From: Chloroflexota bacterium
GTDB lineage: Bacteria; Chloroflexota; FW602-bin22; JACPRP01
DNA length: 39,164 nucleotides
Reading direction: 5' to 3'
NCBI GenBank assembly: GCA_016210495.1
Contig: JACQUC010000193.1
Location: 1-39,164 of the forward strand
Below, piece after piece: positions 6,757 through 14,438 of this stretch. The notes under the pieces are model-generated. The model saw only the letters and a list, made by a program, of their open reading frames with translations. It did no database searches and was not told where the DNA came from. The stretch's first letter is position 1. Each line of letters opens with the position of its first letter. A program made the position numbers and the translations under genes.

Positions 6757-7854
6757 TTACGGGATTTCAAGCCCTCGTGGCGGATAGGTGGTGCCGGCGT
6801 TGGCCAGGGCGTAGCGAATCGTCTGGCCGGAGTCGTTGATCACTTCGACGAAGAAGGTTCTGGCAGGACCGCCCGTCCTCCAGTACTTGACGCCTAATGG
6901 CTGACCGGAGCGGGTACCGCCGCCGATGTCGGTCAGTTTGCACTCGCCTACCCTATTGCAAACAGTCGTCCACACCCTGAAACGAACCAGATTGTTGATG
7001 CGGTCGGTCTCCACATCGGCCGGCGCGAAGTTCATCACCAGGCCCTGCGACCCGATACCATCGAACTCGAACCTGTACCAGACGCGCTGGTCCGTCAGGA
7101 CGCCGCTCACAGTGCCTTCCAGAGGCATGGCATTATCCGAGCTCGTGCCACCAGCCGGCGCGGGTGGGGCCGGGGCCGCTCCTGGCGGAGGTCCCGTGGG
7201 AGCAAGGGAAACGATGAAAGCGGCGATGTCGGCCAACTGCGCATCGCTCAACTGCGCCGGGGTGAAGGCCGGCATGTTGGGCAGCGAGCCTGAGCGCGTG
7301 GCCAGCCTGACGAGAGCGTGCATTACCGCATCAGGCAACCCCACTGCTTTCAACCCGGCTGCCATCAGCGCAACGGGAGGACCGGCGCCACCCTCGCCCC
7401 TTGCCCCGTGGCACGAGGCGCAGTTGGCGGCATACGGGGCAGCTCCGGCCTGCGCGTTACCGAGCGGGATCACCCGTGCGGGGGCAGGTGTCAAGCTCCA
7501 GAGGTAGTCGGCAATGTCGGCAACCTCGGCGTCGCTTACCACGCCGGGATTTAGCACAGGCATCTTCGCGTTGGGCGGACGCTCTCTGGTCGCCTGAATC
7601 AGCAAGCCAACCAGTATGTCCTGCGGCAGCCCTACCTCTTTGAAGAAGATGACATCCGGCCCCAACGGTGGTCCCAAGCCACCCAGACCCTCAGCCCCGT
7701 GGCAACCGGCACATACTCTGTCCCAGGCCGCCTTGCCCTTTGCGACATCAGCGGCCGGTGACGCTCCGGCGACGGCGACGGAAAGCATCACGATCAAGAT
7801 CACCAGCGACGCTGCCGTGCCAAGAACGATCAAGACGCGGCGTTTATTTCGCAC
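6757..7854 (-). CDS. Exported diheme cytochrome c with extra C-terminal domain
   Basis: The 365-residue protein begins with GTG 7854 (GGAGG seven bases upstream) and a signal peptide or anchor (residues 7-31). Two cytochrome c domains follow. The first has CAGCH (Cys48-His52) and the likely Met ligand in NAKMPVLNP; the second has CASCH (about residue 145) and Met in LPNMPAFTP. After a Pro/Ala linker comes an unrecognised C-terminal domain of about 120 residues (MPLEGTVSGVLTDQRVWYRF onward), with two cysteines in TTVCNRVGECKL that may pair. It should carry electrons outside the membrane. The partner oxidase or dehydrogenase is not in the window. Confidence 0.9.
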   Translation of the reverse strand: MRNKRRVLIVLGTAASLVILIVMLSVAVAGASPAADVAKGKAAWDRVCAGCHGAEGLGGLGPPLGPDVIFFKEVGLPQDILVGLLIQATRERPPNAKMPVLNPGVVSDAEVADIADYLWSLTPAPARVIPLGNAQAGAAPYAANCASCHGARGEGGAGPPVALMAAGLKAVGLPDAVMHALVRLATRSGSLPNMPAFTPAQLSDAQLADIAAFIVSLAPTGPPPGAAPAPPAPAGGTSSDNAMPLEGTVSGVLTDQRVWYRFEFDGIGSQGLVMNFAPADVETDRINNLVRFRVWTTVCNRVGECKLTDIGGGTRSGQPLGVKYWRTGGPARTFFVEVINDSGQTIRYALANAGTTYPPRGLEIP

Positions 7855-7875
7855 TGCTACACCTCCCCATGAACA

Positions 7876-7917
7876 TTATGTTTGCGTGTGGACACCGAGC
7901 CTGCTGCGTTTACCCAT
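7876..7917 (-). CDS. Possible leader peptide (13 codons) before the cytochrome gene
   Basis: ATG at 7917 opens MGKRSRLGVHTQT and stops at TAA 7878-7876, 21 bases before the cytochrome GTG. Upstream, AAAGGAGGTGAT (7939-7928) is a 12-base perfect complement of the usual 16S rRNA 3' end. Its AGGAGG core lies about 15 bases from the ATG, longer than ideal. The frame may be a regulatory leader peptide, or the strong ribosome-binding site may work as a standby site for the cytochrome gene. Expression is unproven. Confidence 0.35.
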   Translation of the reverse strand: MGKRSRLGVHTQT

Positions 7918-8041
7918 CTCGAAACCAATCACCTCCTTTGGGAGAAGAGCACGCTAAGGAGACGGCGCCGGCAGGGCGACGCCAAGAAGGCCAGCCAACG
8001 ATGGCACGCCAGAACCAGTGACAAATCACTAGTCCTGTAAG

Positions 8042-8070
8042 ACTATACGCCATTGTAATCGGCTTGTCAA
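8042..8070 (-). promoter_or_regulatory. Promoter of the cytochrome c gene
   Basis: On the minus strand TTGACA (8070-8065), a 17-base spacer and TATAGT (8047-8042) match the sigma-70 consensus closely. Transcription would start near 8035, giving a leader of about 180 bases before the GTG at 7854. Confidence 0.7.
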
Positions 8071-8159
8071 CTATAGGCTTAGTTGGCATGAGGGGACGTA
8101 GGTTCCTGGGGACGTGTCTGTATTGCGCCAAGGCGTGGTCGGCCGCGTTCACTCGTAGC

Positions 8160-8296
8160 CGCTCCGCGCAGCGGAGCGCGCGCCCTTGCTGTACCAAGCC
8201 AGCGCGAAGACGGCCTCGCTATAGTCCGCCTCAGGCGGACCCGCCATTGCGCAGGCGTCTCGGCACTCGAACAGGCACGCGCACCCTGAAGGGTGC
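8160..8296. repeat. Cluster of three short perfect palindromes
   Basis: CGCTCCGC-GCA-GCGGAGCG (8160-8178), GTCCGCCT-C-AGGCGGAC (8224-8240) and GCACCCT-GA-AGGGTGC (8281-8296) follow one another at about 60-base spacing. Their arms differ, while the layout is alike, as in arrays of compensating hairpins. A weaker GGCTTCGCC stem follows at about 8312-8320. Confidence 0.6.
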
Positions 8297-8391
8297 GGCT
8301 ACAAGTGGACGGAACCCGGCTTCGCCGCCCGGTCGTGGGGTCTTGCCACGGAACCGGGAATGCATAAGCCCTGCACTCGGTATTTGCTAGG

Positions 8392-8979
8392 CTACGCCCA
8401 GCCGTAGGGCGTGACGCTCTTGTAGGACCGCCACGTGAAGATGGCAATGGCGACCACGAGTAGCGCTGTGAGCCACAGGGGGAACGCTGCCCAGACCTGC
8501 ACGCCCAGCATAGACATGGTCAGCACGCTGAAGAGGCAGATCGACGCGATGCGTTTGCGGCGCAGGCGCAGCGCCCCGATGGTCGGCGCGTTGGTCGGGG
8601 GCACCGGATTGCCCCCGGCGCTGGCGAAGAGGGCGTCGATGCGAGGTTGCACACCGATGTGCACGTAAGACAGAAGCACAATGATGAACAGCAGCAGCAC
8701 GAGCTTGATCCCCAGCGCGGGATTCGTGACGAGCGCGCCGAGCCCCACGCCCCGCAGCACCACCAGAACGAGACCCGAGACCAGCGCGGTGCCCTGAAAT
8801 ACAAAGCAGGGAATCGTGCGGTTCTTGATGATGTTCTCCATATACGTGTCGGCACGGTCGCCCAGCGGTGGCCCAAGCCTGGCGCGCTGGTTGACGGACA
8901 CCAGCGCGTAGAAGGGCCAGGCCATCAAAAGGGCATTGATAACGTGGACCACTCTCAGAAACGCGATAAGGTCATCCAT
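8392..8979 (-). CDS. Multi-pass membrane protein of unknown function
   Basis: The 195-residue protein has four or five hydrophobic segments (about residues 6-27, 48-70, 75-100, 135-155 and 158-178). It starts MDDLIAFLRVVHVINALLMA; the ATG at 8979 follows GGGAGG at a 6-base distance, and an in-frame start at 9006 lacks a comparable site. The conserved-looking first helix with HVINA and the loop ENIIKNRTIPCF suggest a family like the small DUF2269-type membrane proteins, but I cannot name it surely. It lies upstream of the cytochrome gene on the same strand and could take part in respiration or copper handling; that is only an inference from position. Confidence 0.75.
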   Translation of the reverse strand: MDDLIAFLRVVHVINALLMAWPFYALVSVNQRARLGPPLGDRADTYMENIIKNRTIPCFVFQGTALVSGLVLVVLRGVGLGALVTNPALGIKLVLLLFIIVLLSYVHIGVQPRIDALFASAGGNPVPPTNAPTIGALRLRRKRIASICLFSVLTMSMLGVQVWAAFPLWLTALLVVAIAIFTWRSYKSVTPYGWA

Positions 8980-9040
8980 TTGCAGCCTCCCTCTCTTTGG
9001 ATGCAATTTCTATGGGCCGCGTATGCCAGATTGGCGAAGT

Positions 9041-9118
9041 AGCAGTGCCCACCCCACCCAGGGCGGACAGCGGACGTCTCCCGATGGAATCGGGATCCCG
9101 GCTCGGGACGCCCCTACG
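9041..9118. repeat. Dispersed palindromic element, copy B (diverged)
   Basis: The core GTGCCCACCCCACCCAGGGC, followed by GGAC, matches copy A at 271-345, and the end GACGCCCCTACG is shared too. Inside it has TCCCGAT (9079-9085) / ATCGGGA (9089-9095) and the palindrome CGGGATCCCG (9091-9100). Confidence 0.55.
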
Positions 9119-9142
9119 TTTGTGTAATGGCTATACAGTACC

Positions 9143-9901
9143 TTATTGCTCTTTCGGCGCGCCCTTCTTCAAGCGAAGCAGCGCCCAATGGTGTCGCCAG
9201 ACCCAGTCGCCATCCGTGGCTTCAACCTCGAGGTGGGCTCTCAGTTCGGCAGGCAGCTCGCCCACGAAGCGGAGGATATGAGCGGTTTCGTCTTCGCAAA
9301 GGCTGCCTGTATCAAGCCAGTTCGACAGCGAGAGGGGTATGGTGACCCCTTCGACGCGATCGACCACGAAGCCCTCTCCGGACACGTAGTCCGCCAACTC
9401 AGCACTCGTGAAGTAGAAGCTTGGGTGTCTTCCCTTGTCACGGACGCGAAACAGCTCGCTCCAGGGCCACTTGCCCGCGTCGCTCGGTGCGACCGGCTCG
9501 ATGAGCAAGAAGACCCCGTCCGGCTTGAGGATGCGCATCACCTCCCGCAGGCCCGCTCGCGGGTCGTCGAAGTGGTGCAGGCCGTTCCTGCAAATGATGA
9601 GGTCGAGGAAGCTGTCCGGCAACCCGGTGTCCTGTCCGTCGCGATGAATGAACCGCACGTTGTCCTCATCCTTCATCGCCTCCCTCGCCTGTTCGAGCAT
9701 GCCGGCGGAGCTGTCCAGCGCGTAGATCTCGCGAACCAGGCCGCAGAACAGGAGAGCCACTGCGCCTGTGCCCGCCGCAAGGTCGAGCATCACGGTTGAC
9801 GAGTGGGCCTGCGCGAGCTCCACGATCTGGCGACCGAAATCCGGGTCCGCCACCCAGGCCAGTTGGTTGTACTTCGCGGCCCGGGCTTCGAAAACCTCCA
9901 T
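9143..9901 (-). CDS. Class I SAM-dependent methyltransferase
   Basis: The 252-residue enzyme has the SAM-binding motif VMLDLAAGTGAVAL (about residues 38-51), the acidic loop YALDSSAGML and the motif LIICRNGLHHFDDP, as in UbiE/Methyltransf_11 proteins. The ATG at 9901 is chosen because GGAGG lies 9 bases before it and because an upstream extension to 10012 would overlap the MFS gene. It is the last gene of a minus-strand group with the TauE-like and MFS transporters, 85 bases after the MFS stop. The methyl acceptor is unknown. Confidence 0.85.
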   Translation of the reverse strand: MEVFEARAAKYNQLAWVADPDFGRQIVELAQAHSSTVMLDLAAGTGAVALLFCGLVREIYALDSSAGMLEQAREAMKDEDNVRFIHRDGQDTGLPDSFLDLIICRNGLHHFDDPRAGLREVMRILKPDGVFLLIEPVAPSDAGKWPWSELFRVRDKGRHPSFYFTSAELADYVSGEGFVVDRVEGVTIPLSLSNWLDTGSLCEDETAHILRFVGELPAELRAHLEVEATDGDWVWRHHWALLRLKKGAPKEQ

Positions 9902-9986
9902 GCCTTCGTTCCTCCATTTTGGCAAGCCGCTTCCAATTCTGCCTGAGAAGACCCATAATGTCAAGAGTTTTGTCCGGCCTATTACG

Positions 9987-11207
9987 TCACGAAGAAAGGT
10001 GCCGGGCGCCATCCCCTGCGCTCGCAGTTCTGGCTACCCGCCTGCCGATGGCGAAAGCAAGGTAGAGCGCCAGGATACCCAGAGGCGCCAGCCGAAACAT
10101 TCTGTCCACGCCCACGTACTGCGCCACCAGCCCGCCGAGCGCCGGCCCCACGAAGCTGCCCAGGTCTTTGGCCGTGTTGAAAACGCCGGCGGCGACTCCG
10201 CGCTTCTCCCTGTCCGTGCCGACCTCTTCGGCGAGCCCGATGGTATTGCTGACCGACACGACGCCGCGCACCACCCCCAGCATCATGAAGAGGGCAGCCA
10301 AGACGAGTACCGTGTCGAAGCTGGGCACGGCGGCGGTCAGGGCGACCAGGGCCACCAGCCCGGCGCCGGATAGGAGACCATAGCCGGCGAAGCGGATGGC
10401 CTCGCCGCTGATTGGACGGGTAATCGTGCCAAAGATCGAGTTCAGGCCTTTCAAGAAGCCGATGGTGCTGAGGCTCAACCCCACGCCCAGGCCATACAGC
10501 GGGAAGAAAGTGCTGAGCAGGTAGTGCAGGAAATACAGCGAGAAGGCCATTAGCGAGATGGCCAGGATGGCGGGGCTTCTCGCGTAGGCCAGCCTGGTGC
10601 CCAGGCGGGCGAATGAGGACGCCCTTTGGGCAGGCGGATCGTGCGTCGGACCGGGGATTGGCGCGTGCTCGACATCCGAGGACAGAGCGGCGGCTAGAAG
10701 CGGTGACAGCGCCGCGACGCGGAATGCCGCTTCGTAGCCCAGGTTGTCCACCAAGATGCCGCTGGCGAAGTGCCCGATGGCGTACCCTGCGGCCGACAGC
10801 GCGGAGAAGATGGCCATTACCCTGGCTCGACTGCCCTGAGCGGCGAACGTGTCCATCAACAGCGCCAGGTTTAGCGTCGAGGCTACGCCGAACGATAGCC
10901 CCTGAGCGGCCCTGAGCGCCGCCAGCGATGCGGCGTCCGAGAAGGCGGGTGAAAGCGCCGTGGACACGCTGAGCAGCGCCAGGGAGAGGTACAGCATCTT
11001 CTTCACCCGGCGCGGCCGGTAGAGCAGCCCCGCCGGCAGGCGCGAGACCAGGCTCAGGATGCCGAAGATGGACACGACGACGCCGATGATCGCCACCGGG
11101 TAGCCCTGCTCCTGTAGAAACGGCGGGAAGATCGTGGTGATAATGCCGTCGGTCGCATTGATCCAGGTGACGGCAACCAGCGTCTTGCGCTGAGCCGTAG
11201 GATTCAA
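9987..11207 (-). CDS. MFS transporter
   Basis: The 406-residue protein has about twelve hydrophobic helices and the usual major-facilitator cytoplasmic loop pattern after helix 2 (RLPAGLLYRPRRVKKMLY, about residues 54-72). Residues LRAAQGLSFGVASTLNLALL form the typical helix 4. It should be a secondary carrier, perhaps an exporter. The start is TTG 11207 with GGGGAG about 6 bases before it; no ATG in frame fits better. It lies 19 bases after the TauE-like gene, so the two are probably one transcript. The substrate is not predictable. Confidence 0.87.
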   Translation of the reverse strand: MNPTAQRKTLVAVTWINATDGIITTIFPPFLQEQGYPVAIIGVVVSIFGILSLVSRLPAGLLYRPRRVKKMLYLSLALLSVSTALSPAFSDAASLAALRAAQGLSFGVASTLNLALLMDTFAAQGSRARVMAIFSALSAAGYAIGHFASGILVDNLGYEAAFRVAALSPLLAAALSSDVEHAPIPGPTHDPPAQRASSFARLGTRLAYARSPAILAISLMAFSLYFLHYLLSTFFPLYGLGVGLSLSTIGFLKGLNSIFGTITRPISGEAIRFAGYGLLSGAGLVALVALTAAVPSFDTVLVLAALFMMLGVVRGVVSVSNTIGLAEEVGTDREKRGVAAGVFNTAKDLGSFVGPALGGLVAQYVGVDRMFRLAPLGILALYLAFAIGRRVARTASAGDGARHLSS

Positions 11208-11226
11208 AGCTTACTCCCCAAGTGTG

Positions 11227-12030
11227 TTATCTGGTGATCATTGTGATTCCCACGGTAAGGGCCATCAAGATAGAAAAGGGCCCGTAGAACTTTTCAAAGC
11301 TGGAGGACTTTACTCGACCGAGGAATCTAGGTCCCACCGTGGCGCCTACCGCTGCTCCCGATCCTGTGAGCAAGACCAGCGCTAGGTTGAGCTGGCTTAG
11401 CAGGAGATGCCCGATCAAGCCAAAGACGGCGTTAAAGAGCAGCACAAAGACGGATGTGCCGACCACGACGTGCGCCGACAACCCCAGGATGTAAAGGCCG
11501 GCGACGACCGGGGGCGTGCCACTGACGCCAAACAGCCCGGCCATTACGCCAGAGGAGACGCCGAAGATCGAGCCCAGGGTTCCTTTTGCCCACGGAATCG
11601 CCGTGGCAGCCGGCTGTGCATCGACTGAGGACCGTCTTCGAGCCCGCTGCCTCCTGCTAATGGCCATGGGGAAGACCAGGGCCAGCGTGAGTGCCCCGAA
11701 GAGCTTTCCCAGGAGCGCGGATGAGATCAAGCTCGATATGTAAGCGCCGATGAATACGCCGGCGATGCCCCCGACGGCGAAAACAATTCCCACCGGCAGG
11801 TTGATGTTCCCCTGCCGGTGGTGGCCGATAGAGCCGAAGACCGTGGTGGGTATGATGGAAGCCAAGGATGTGGCGACGGCAAGCTGTGTGGGCAGGTCAA
11901 ACAGAATGGTCAGCACGGGCACGTAGATCAGTCCTCCGCCACCGCCGACCACCGTAACGAGAAAGCCGACGAGGAAGCCCACCAGCGGCAACAAAAGAAA
12001 AATCCAGTTGAGAGCGATGTCAGTTGTCAT
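11227..12030 (-). CDS. TauE/SafE-family anion permease
   Basis: The 267-residue membrane protein starts with a helix followed by VTVVGGGGGLIYVPVLTILF, the glycine-rich signature of TauE/SafE (sulfite or sulfoacetate exporter) proteins; GLFGVSGTPPVVAGLYIL (about residues 164-181) repeats the motif in the second half. About eight membrane helices are visible. Members move sulfite, sulfonates or other small anions. It is the first gene of the group with the MFS and methyltransferase genes and has a promoter at 12118-12146. Confidence 0.9.
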   Translation of the reverse strand: MTTDIALNWIFLLLPLVGFLVGFLVTVVGGGGGLIYVPVLTILFDLPTQLAVATSLASIIPTTVFGSIGHHRQGNINLPVGIVFAVGGIAGVFIGAYISSLISSALLGKLFGALTLALVFPMAISRRQRARRRSSVDAQPAATAIPWAKGTLGSIFGVSSGVMAGLFGVSGTPPVVAGLYILGLSAHVVVGTSVFVLLFNAVFGLIGHLLLSQLNLALVLLTGSGAAVGATVGPRFLGRVKSSSFEKFYGPFSILMALTVGITMITR

Positions 12031-12117
12031 GCGCGAGCGTGCTCCTCATTGTCGTGCGGGAGGACTTGCAGCCGGAAGCGATCCTGTTCGGAGGCAAATG
12101 GTGTGAGCATCCCGCAC

Positions 12118-12146
12118 ATTATACTCCGAAGGCTGGCCGTGGACAA
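12118..12146 (-). promoter_or_regulatory. Promoter of the TauE/SafE-MFS-methyltransferase group
   Basis: On the minus strand TTGTCC (12146-12141), a 17-base spacer and a perfect TATAAT (12123-12118) are seen. Transcription would start about 80 bases before the ATG at 12030. It is back to back with the plus-strand promoter at 12173-12201, so the 12.1-kb gap is a divergent control region. Confidence 0.65.
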
Positions 12147-12172
12147 CCGTTCAGAGTCCCGAGGTGTACGCC

Positions 12173-12205
12173 TTGACACAGCCGGGCAAGCAACATATAC
12201 TGTGT
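12173..12205 (+). promoter_or_regulatory. Strong promoter with overlapping inverted repeat, upstream of the unknown gene at 12289
   Basis: TTGACA (12173-12178), a 17-base spacer and TATACT (12196-12201) form a near-consensus promoter. ACACAG (12176-12181) and CTGTGT (12200-12205) are inverted copies that overlap both hexamers, which suggests a repressor site. Confidence 0.7.
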
Positions 12206-12288
12206 CCACTTGGTCAATGCTGTTCGAACGGCAGCACGATTCAGCCACCCGTGTGGCCGGTGCGCTCGCGGACAGAAGGCGTGAGTCA

Positions 12289-12699
12289 ATGGCATCAGCA
12301 AAAGAAGAGGCCCAGAGGGAGGAACTCATAAGGATACTCGGAGACAGGCTGGGTCGTAGCGAGACCTGTGCTGAGATCGTAGACGCCTACGAAGAAATGT
12401 TGGCCTCGCTACGGGACGTGACCTCGAGTATCCTGGGCGATGACGGGACGGACGTGGTGCTGCGCCGGTCTATCCGGCTGGCAAGCAGAGACTTCCCTTT
12501 GCTAGAAAAGATACAGGCTCGCAAGGGGGACGTCGATTTCAGCGGGCTTCGAGAGCACGTAGAGCGGGTAGGCTGTGACCCGCCGGAGGTGTTCGATGCC
12601 CTCGTGCAGGTCACCCTGGCGTTCTTTCAGGTTCTCTGGGATCTGTCCGGAGATGTGGTAGCAGGACTATTGCTACACAGGCTGGACAAGCCCCGGTGA
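12289..12699 (+). CDS. Conserved-looking hypothetical protein
   Basis: The 136-residue soluble, acidic and mostly helical protein has no family I can name. It starts MASAKEEAQREELIRILGDR; a central segment reads VVLRRSIRLASRDFPLLEKI and the end FFQVLWDLSGDVVAGLLLHR is hydrophobic. ATG 12289 is chosen since AAGG lies about 10 bases before it, though an in-frame ATG at 12220 would add 23 residues and lies closer to the predicted transcription start (near 12208). The strong promoter supports a real gene. The neighbours on both sides read away or belong to other units, so context gives no function. Confidence 0.65.
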   Translation: MASAKEEAQREELIRILGDRLGRSETCAEIVDAYEEMLASLRDVTSSILGDDGTDVVLRRSIRLASRDFPLLEKIQARKGDVDFSGLREHVERVGCDPPEVFDALVQVTLAFFQVLWDLSGDVVAGLLLHRLDKPR

Positions 12700-13118
12700 A
12701 ACGGCTGCCAGGATCCTGAGTTCAGATAGGGCCCACCGATGGCACCGCGATGAAGATCTCTGCCCCGCATACACCAACAGCGTCCACGCCCTCGCGAAGA
12801 TACAACGTGCCAGAATTCAGCATGGCTTCCACTCTAACGACAGCGACCGTGCCACCAACTACGGGTGGCTCAACCCGGCCGATGTGAGTAACTTACTACC
12901 CAGCATCCGTGCTGTATGCGATCAGAGGCCCGGATTTTGGGCACGATGTGCTGCACTCTTGTCCGCTGCCAATCGGCTCGGGAGCTTTGCCGTCGGGCGC
13001 AAAGCACGTCATCCAACAGAGGATGAAACGGTCTGCAATGGCTGATTAAGTGATTTGTTAGATCGAATATGGTATAGATGTGAATGTCGTTCCCCCACTG
13101 GCTGGGAAGGAGAAGGAC
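12700..13118. other. 419-base gap with no recognised gene
   Basis: No credible gene or strong hairpin is seen. Near the end, TGGTATAGA (13071-13079 region) resembles an extended -10 element without a convincing -35, and could start the LarA-like operon about 35 bases before its ATG. A minus-strand open frame from 13745 to 12870 crosses the gap but lies opposite the LarA-like gene and has no domain. Confidence 0.5.
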
Positions 13119-14399
13119 ATGCCGAGAAGCATAAGGTTGCCACAACTGCCCTGGCACGGCCCAAGGTGGGTCGATTTCGGTTTGCCCGATGGGTGGGTCG
13201 TCGAGACGTGTAACATCGCCGGTCACGATCGCCCACCGATGTCGGACGCGCAGATTGAGGCGGCGATAAACAGCCCGATCGGCTCGCCGCGACTCAGGGA
13301 CGTCGCGCGGGGCAAGAGCGAGGTCGTCGTATTGTTCGACGATATGACTCGGCCCACGAGGGTCGCCCGAATCGTCCCGTTCATCCTCGACGAACTGGCC
13401 AGCGCAGGAATCGGTGACAGCAGCGTCAGGTTCATCGTGGCGGCGTCCTGCCACGGGGCTCTGACCAGGATAGACTTCGCCAAGAAATTGGGAGAAGCTG
13501 TCCTGGCGAGGTTCCCCGTATACAACCATAATCCGTACGAAAACTGCACCTTTGTTGGCACCACAAGCTACGGCACACGCGTCCTGATCAACTCCGAAGT
13601 GATGGATTGCGATCTCAAAATCGCCATTGGATCCACCTACCCTCACCTGCTGGTCACCTATGGGGGAGGTGGGAAAATGCTCCTGCCGGGGGTCGCCCAC
13701 ATAGATGCCATCCACGCCAACCACTTGCTGGGAACGAAGGGGCAAGGGTCAAGGGTCAAGGGGCAAGGCGCCCACATCCACGCCAACCACTTGCTCGGGG
13801 CTGAGTTTTCCGCCAAGTCTACGTCCCAGACGAATCCTGCGCGCGTCGAAATAGATGAGGCGGCGCGCATGGTCGGACTGGACTTCTTGGTGGACAACCT
13901 GGTGAACTGTACAGGTGACTCTGTGGCTATGTACGCGGGCGCGTTGGAACCCGCTCACACCGCGTGCGTCGAGGAAGCCAGTGCCCATTACCTGGCGCCG
14001 AAGGCCAGGGACAAAGACATCGTGATTGCGAACGCCTTTGCCAAAGCCTCCGAATCGGTCATAGGCCTGAACACCGCCGTATCCCTAAAGGACGCGGGCG
14101 GTGACCTCGTGCTGATCGCAAACGCGCCGGAAGGCCAGGTCGTGCACTATCTGATTGGCAGCTTTGGCAGAGGGCTGGGGAACAGGCTGGGCATGAGGTT
14201 TCCCGTCCCTCCAAAAGTGCGGCGCCTGATCGTATACAGCGAATACCCCGATCTCGCCGGGACGGGGCCCTTCGACGATCCCTCCAGGGTGGTGATGCTG
14301 GACAACTGGGACAGGGTGATCGAGGTCCTTCGAGAGTCCTATGGAGACAACGCCGCGGTGGCGGTTTATCCGAGCGCCGACATTCATTATCTTGGCTAA
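13119..14399 (+). CDS. LarA-like nickel-dependent racemase (DUF2088 family) with internal repeat insertion
   Basis: The 426-residue protein resembles lactate racemase LarA, which epimerises 2-hydroxyacids with a nickel-pincer nucleotide. Visible are FDDMTRPT (about residues 73-80), the histidine motif AASCHGAL, and GGGGKMLLPGVAHIDAIHANH, which carries the catalytic Lys and His region. The ATG at 13119 follows AAGGAG at 6-7 bases. Within this last motif 66 bases are extra: a GGGTCAAGG-type repeat and a second copy of the HANHLLG codons (see separate entry), keeping the frame. LarB, LarC and LarE cofactor genes are not in the window. The next genes include a D-2-hydroxyacid dehydrogenase, which supports a hydroxyacid substrate. 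Activity with the insertion is unsure. Confidence 0.85.
   Translation: MPRSIRLPQLPWHGPRWVDFGLPDGWVVETCNIAGHDRPPMSDAQIEAAINSPIGSPRLRDVARGKSEVVVLFDDMTRPTRVARIVPFILDELASAGIGDSSVRFIVAASCHGALTRIDFAKKLGEAVLARFPVYNHNPYENCTFVGTTSYGTRVLINSEVMDCDLKIAIGSTYPHLLVTYGGGGKMLLPGVAHIDAIHANHLLGTKGQGSRVKGQGAHIHANHLLGAEFSAKSTSQTNPARVEIDEAARMVGLDFLVDNLVNCTGDSVAMYAGALEPAHTACVEEASAHYLAPKARDKDIVIANAFAKASESVIGLNTAVSLKDAGGDLVLIANAPEGQVVHYLIGSFGRGLGNRLGMRFPVPPKVRRLIVYSEYPDLAGTGPFDDPSRVVMLDNWDRVIEVLRESYGDNAAVAVYPSADIHYLG
13694..13798 (+). repeat. In-frame G-rich repeat insertion flanked by duplicated coding sequence
   Basis: ATCCACGCCAACCACTTGCT begins at 13710 and recurs at 13776; over 23 bases the copies differ at one place. 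Further left, CGCCCAC also recurs, with 9 bases missing in the second copy. Between the copies lies GGGGCAAGGGTCAAGGGTCA and its continuation (13739-13768), an imperfect tandem of GGGTCAA/GGGGCAA units. The net gain is 66 bases, so the protein reads AHIDAIHANHLLG, then TKGQGSRVKGQG, then AHIHANHLLG. Confidence 0.85.
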
Positions 14400-14438
14400 A
14401 CACGGTTGGGGTCACACGGCCGTGTAGGAGGATTGACG

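Larger units (their letters stand above)
7855..8391. other. 537-base gap: cytochrome leader plus palindrome cluster
   Basis: On the minus strand this gap holds the cytochrome promoter (8042-8070), about 180 bases of untranslated leader with a perfect Shine-Dalgarno match and a 13-codon open frame (7876-7917), and, further upstream, at least three short perfect palindromes (8160-8296). No protein gene longer than the leader frame is credible here; frames crossing the gap show no recognisable domain. Confidence 0.7.

Noticed and set aside
9902..10012. N-terminal extension of the methyltransferase to 10012
   Set aside because: It would overlap the end of the MFS gene and adds sequence unlike methyltransferases; ATG 9901 fits the family start.
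12870..13745. 291-codon open frame on the minus strand
   Set aside because: It runs opposite the LarA-like gene and the gap before it; no motif is visible, and the plus-strand frame is strongly supported.
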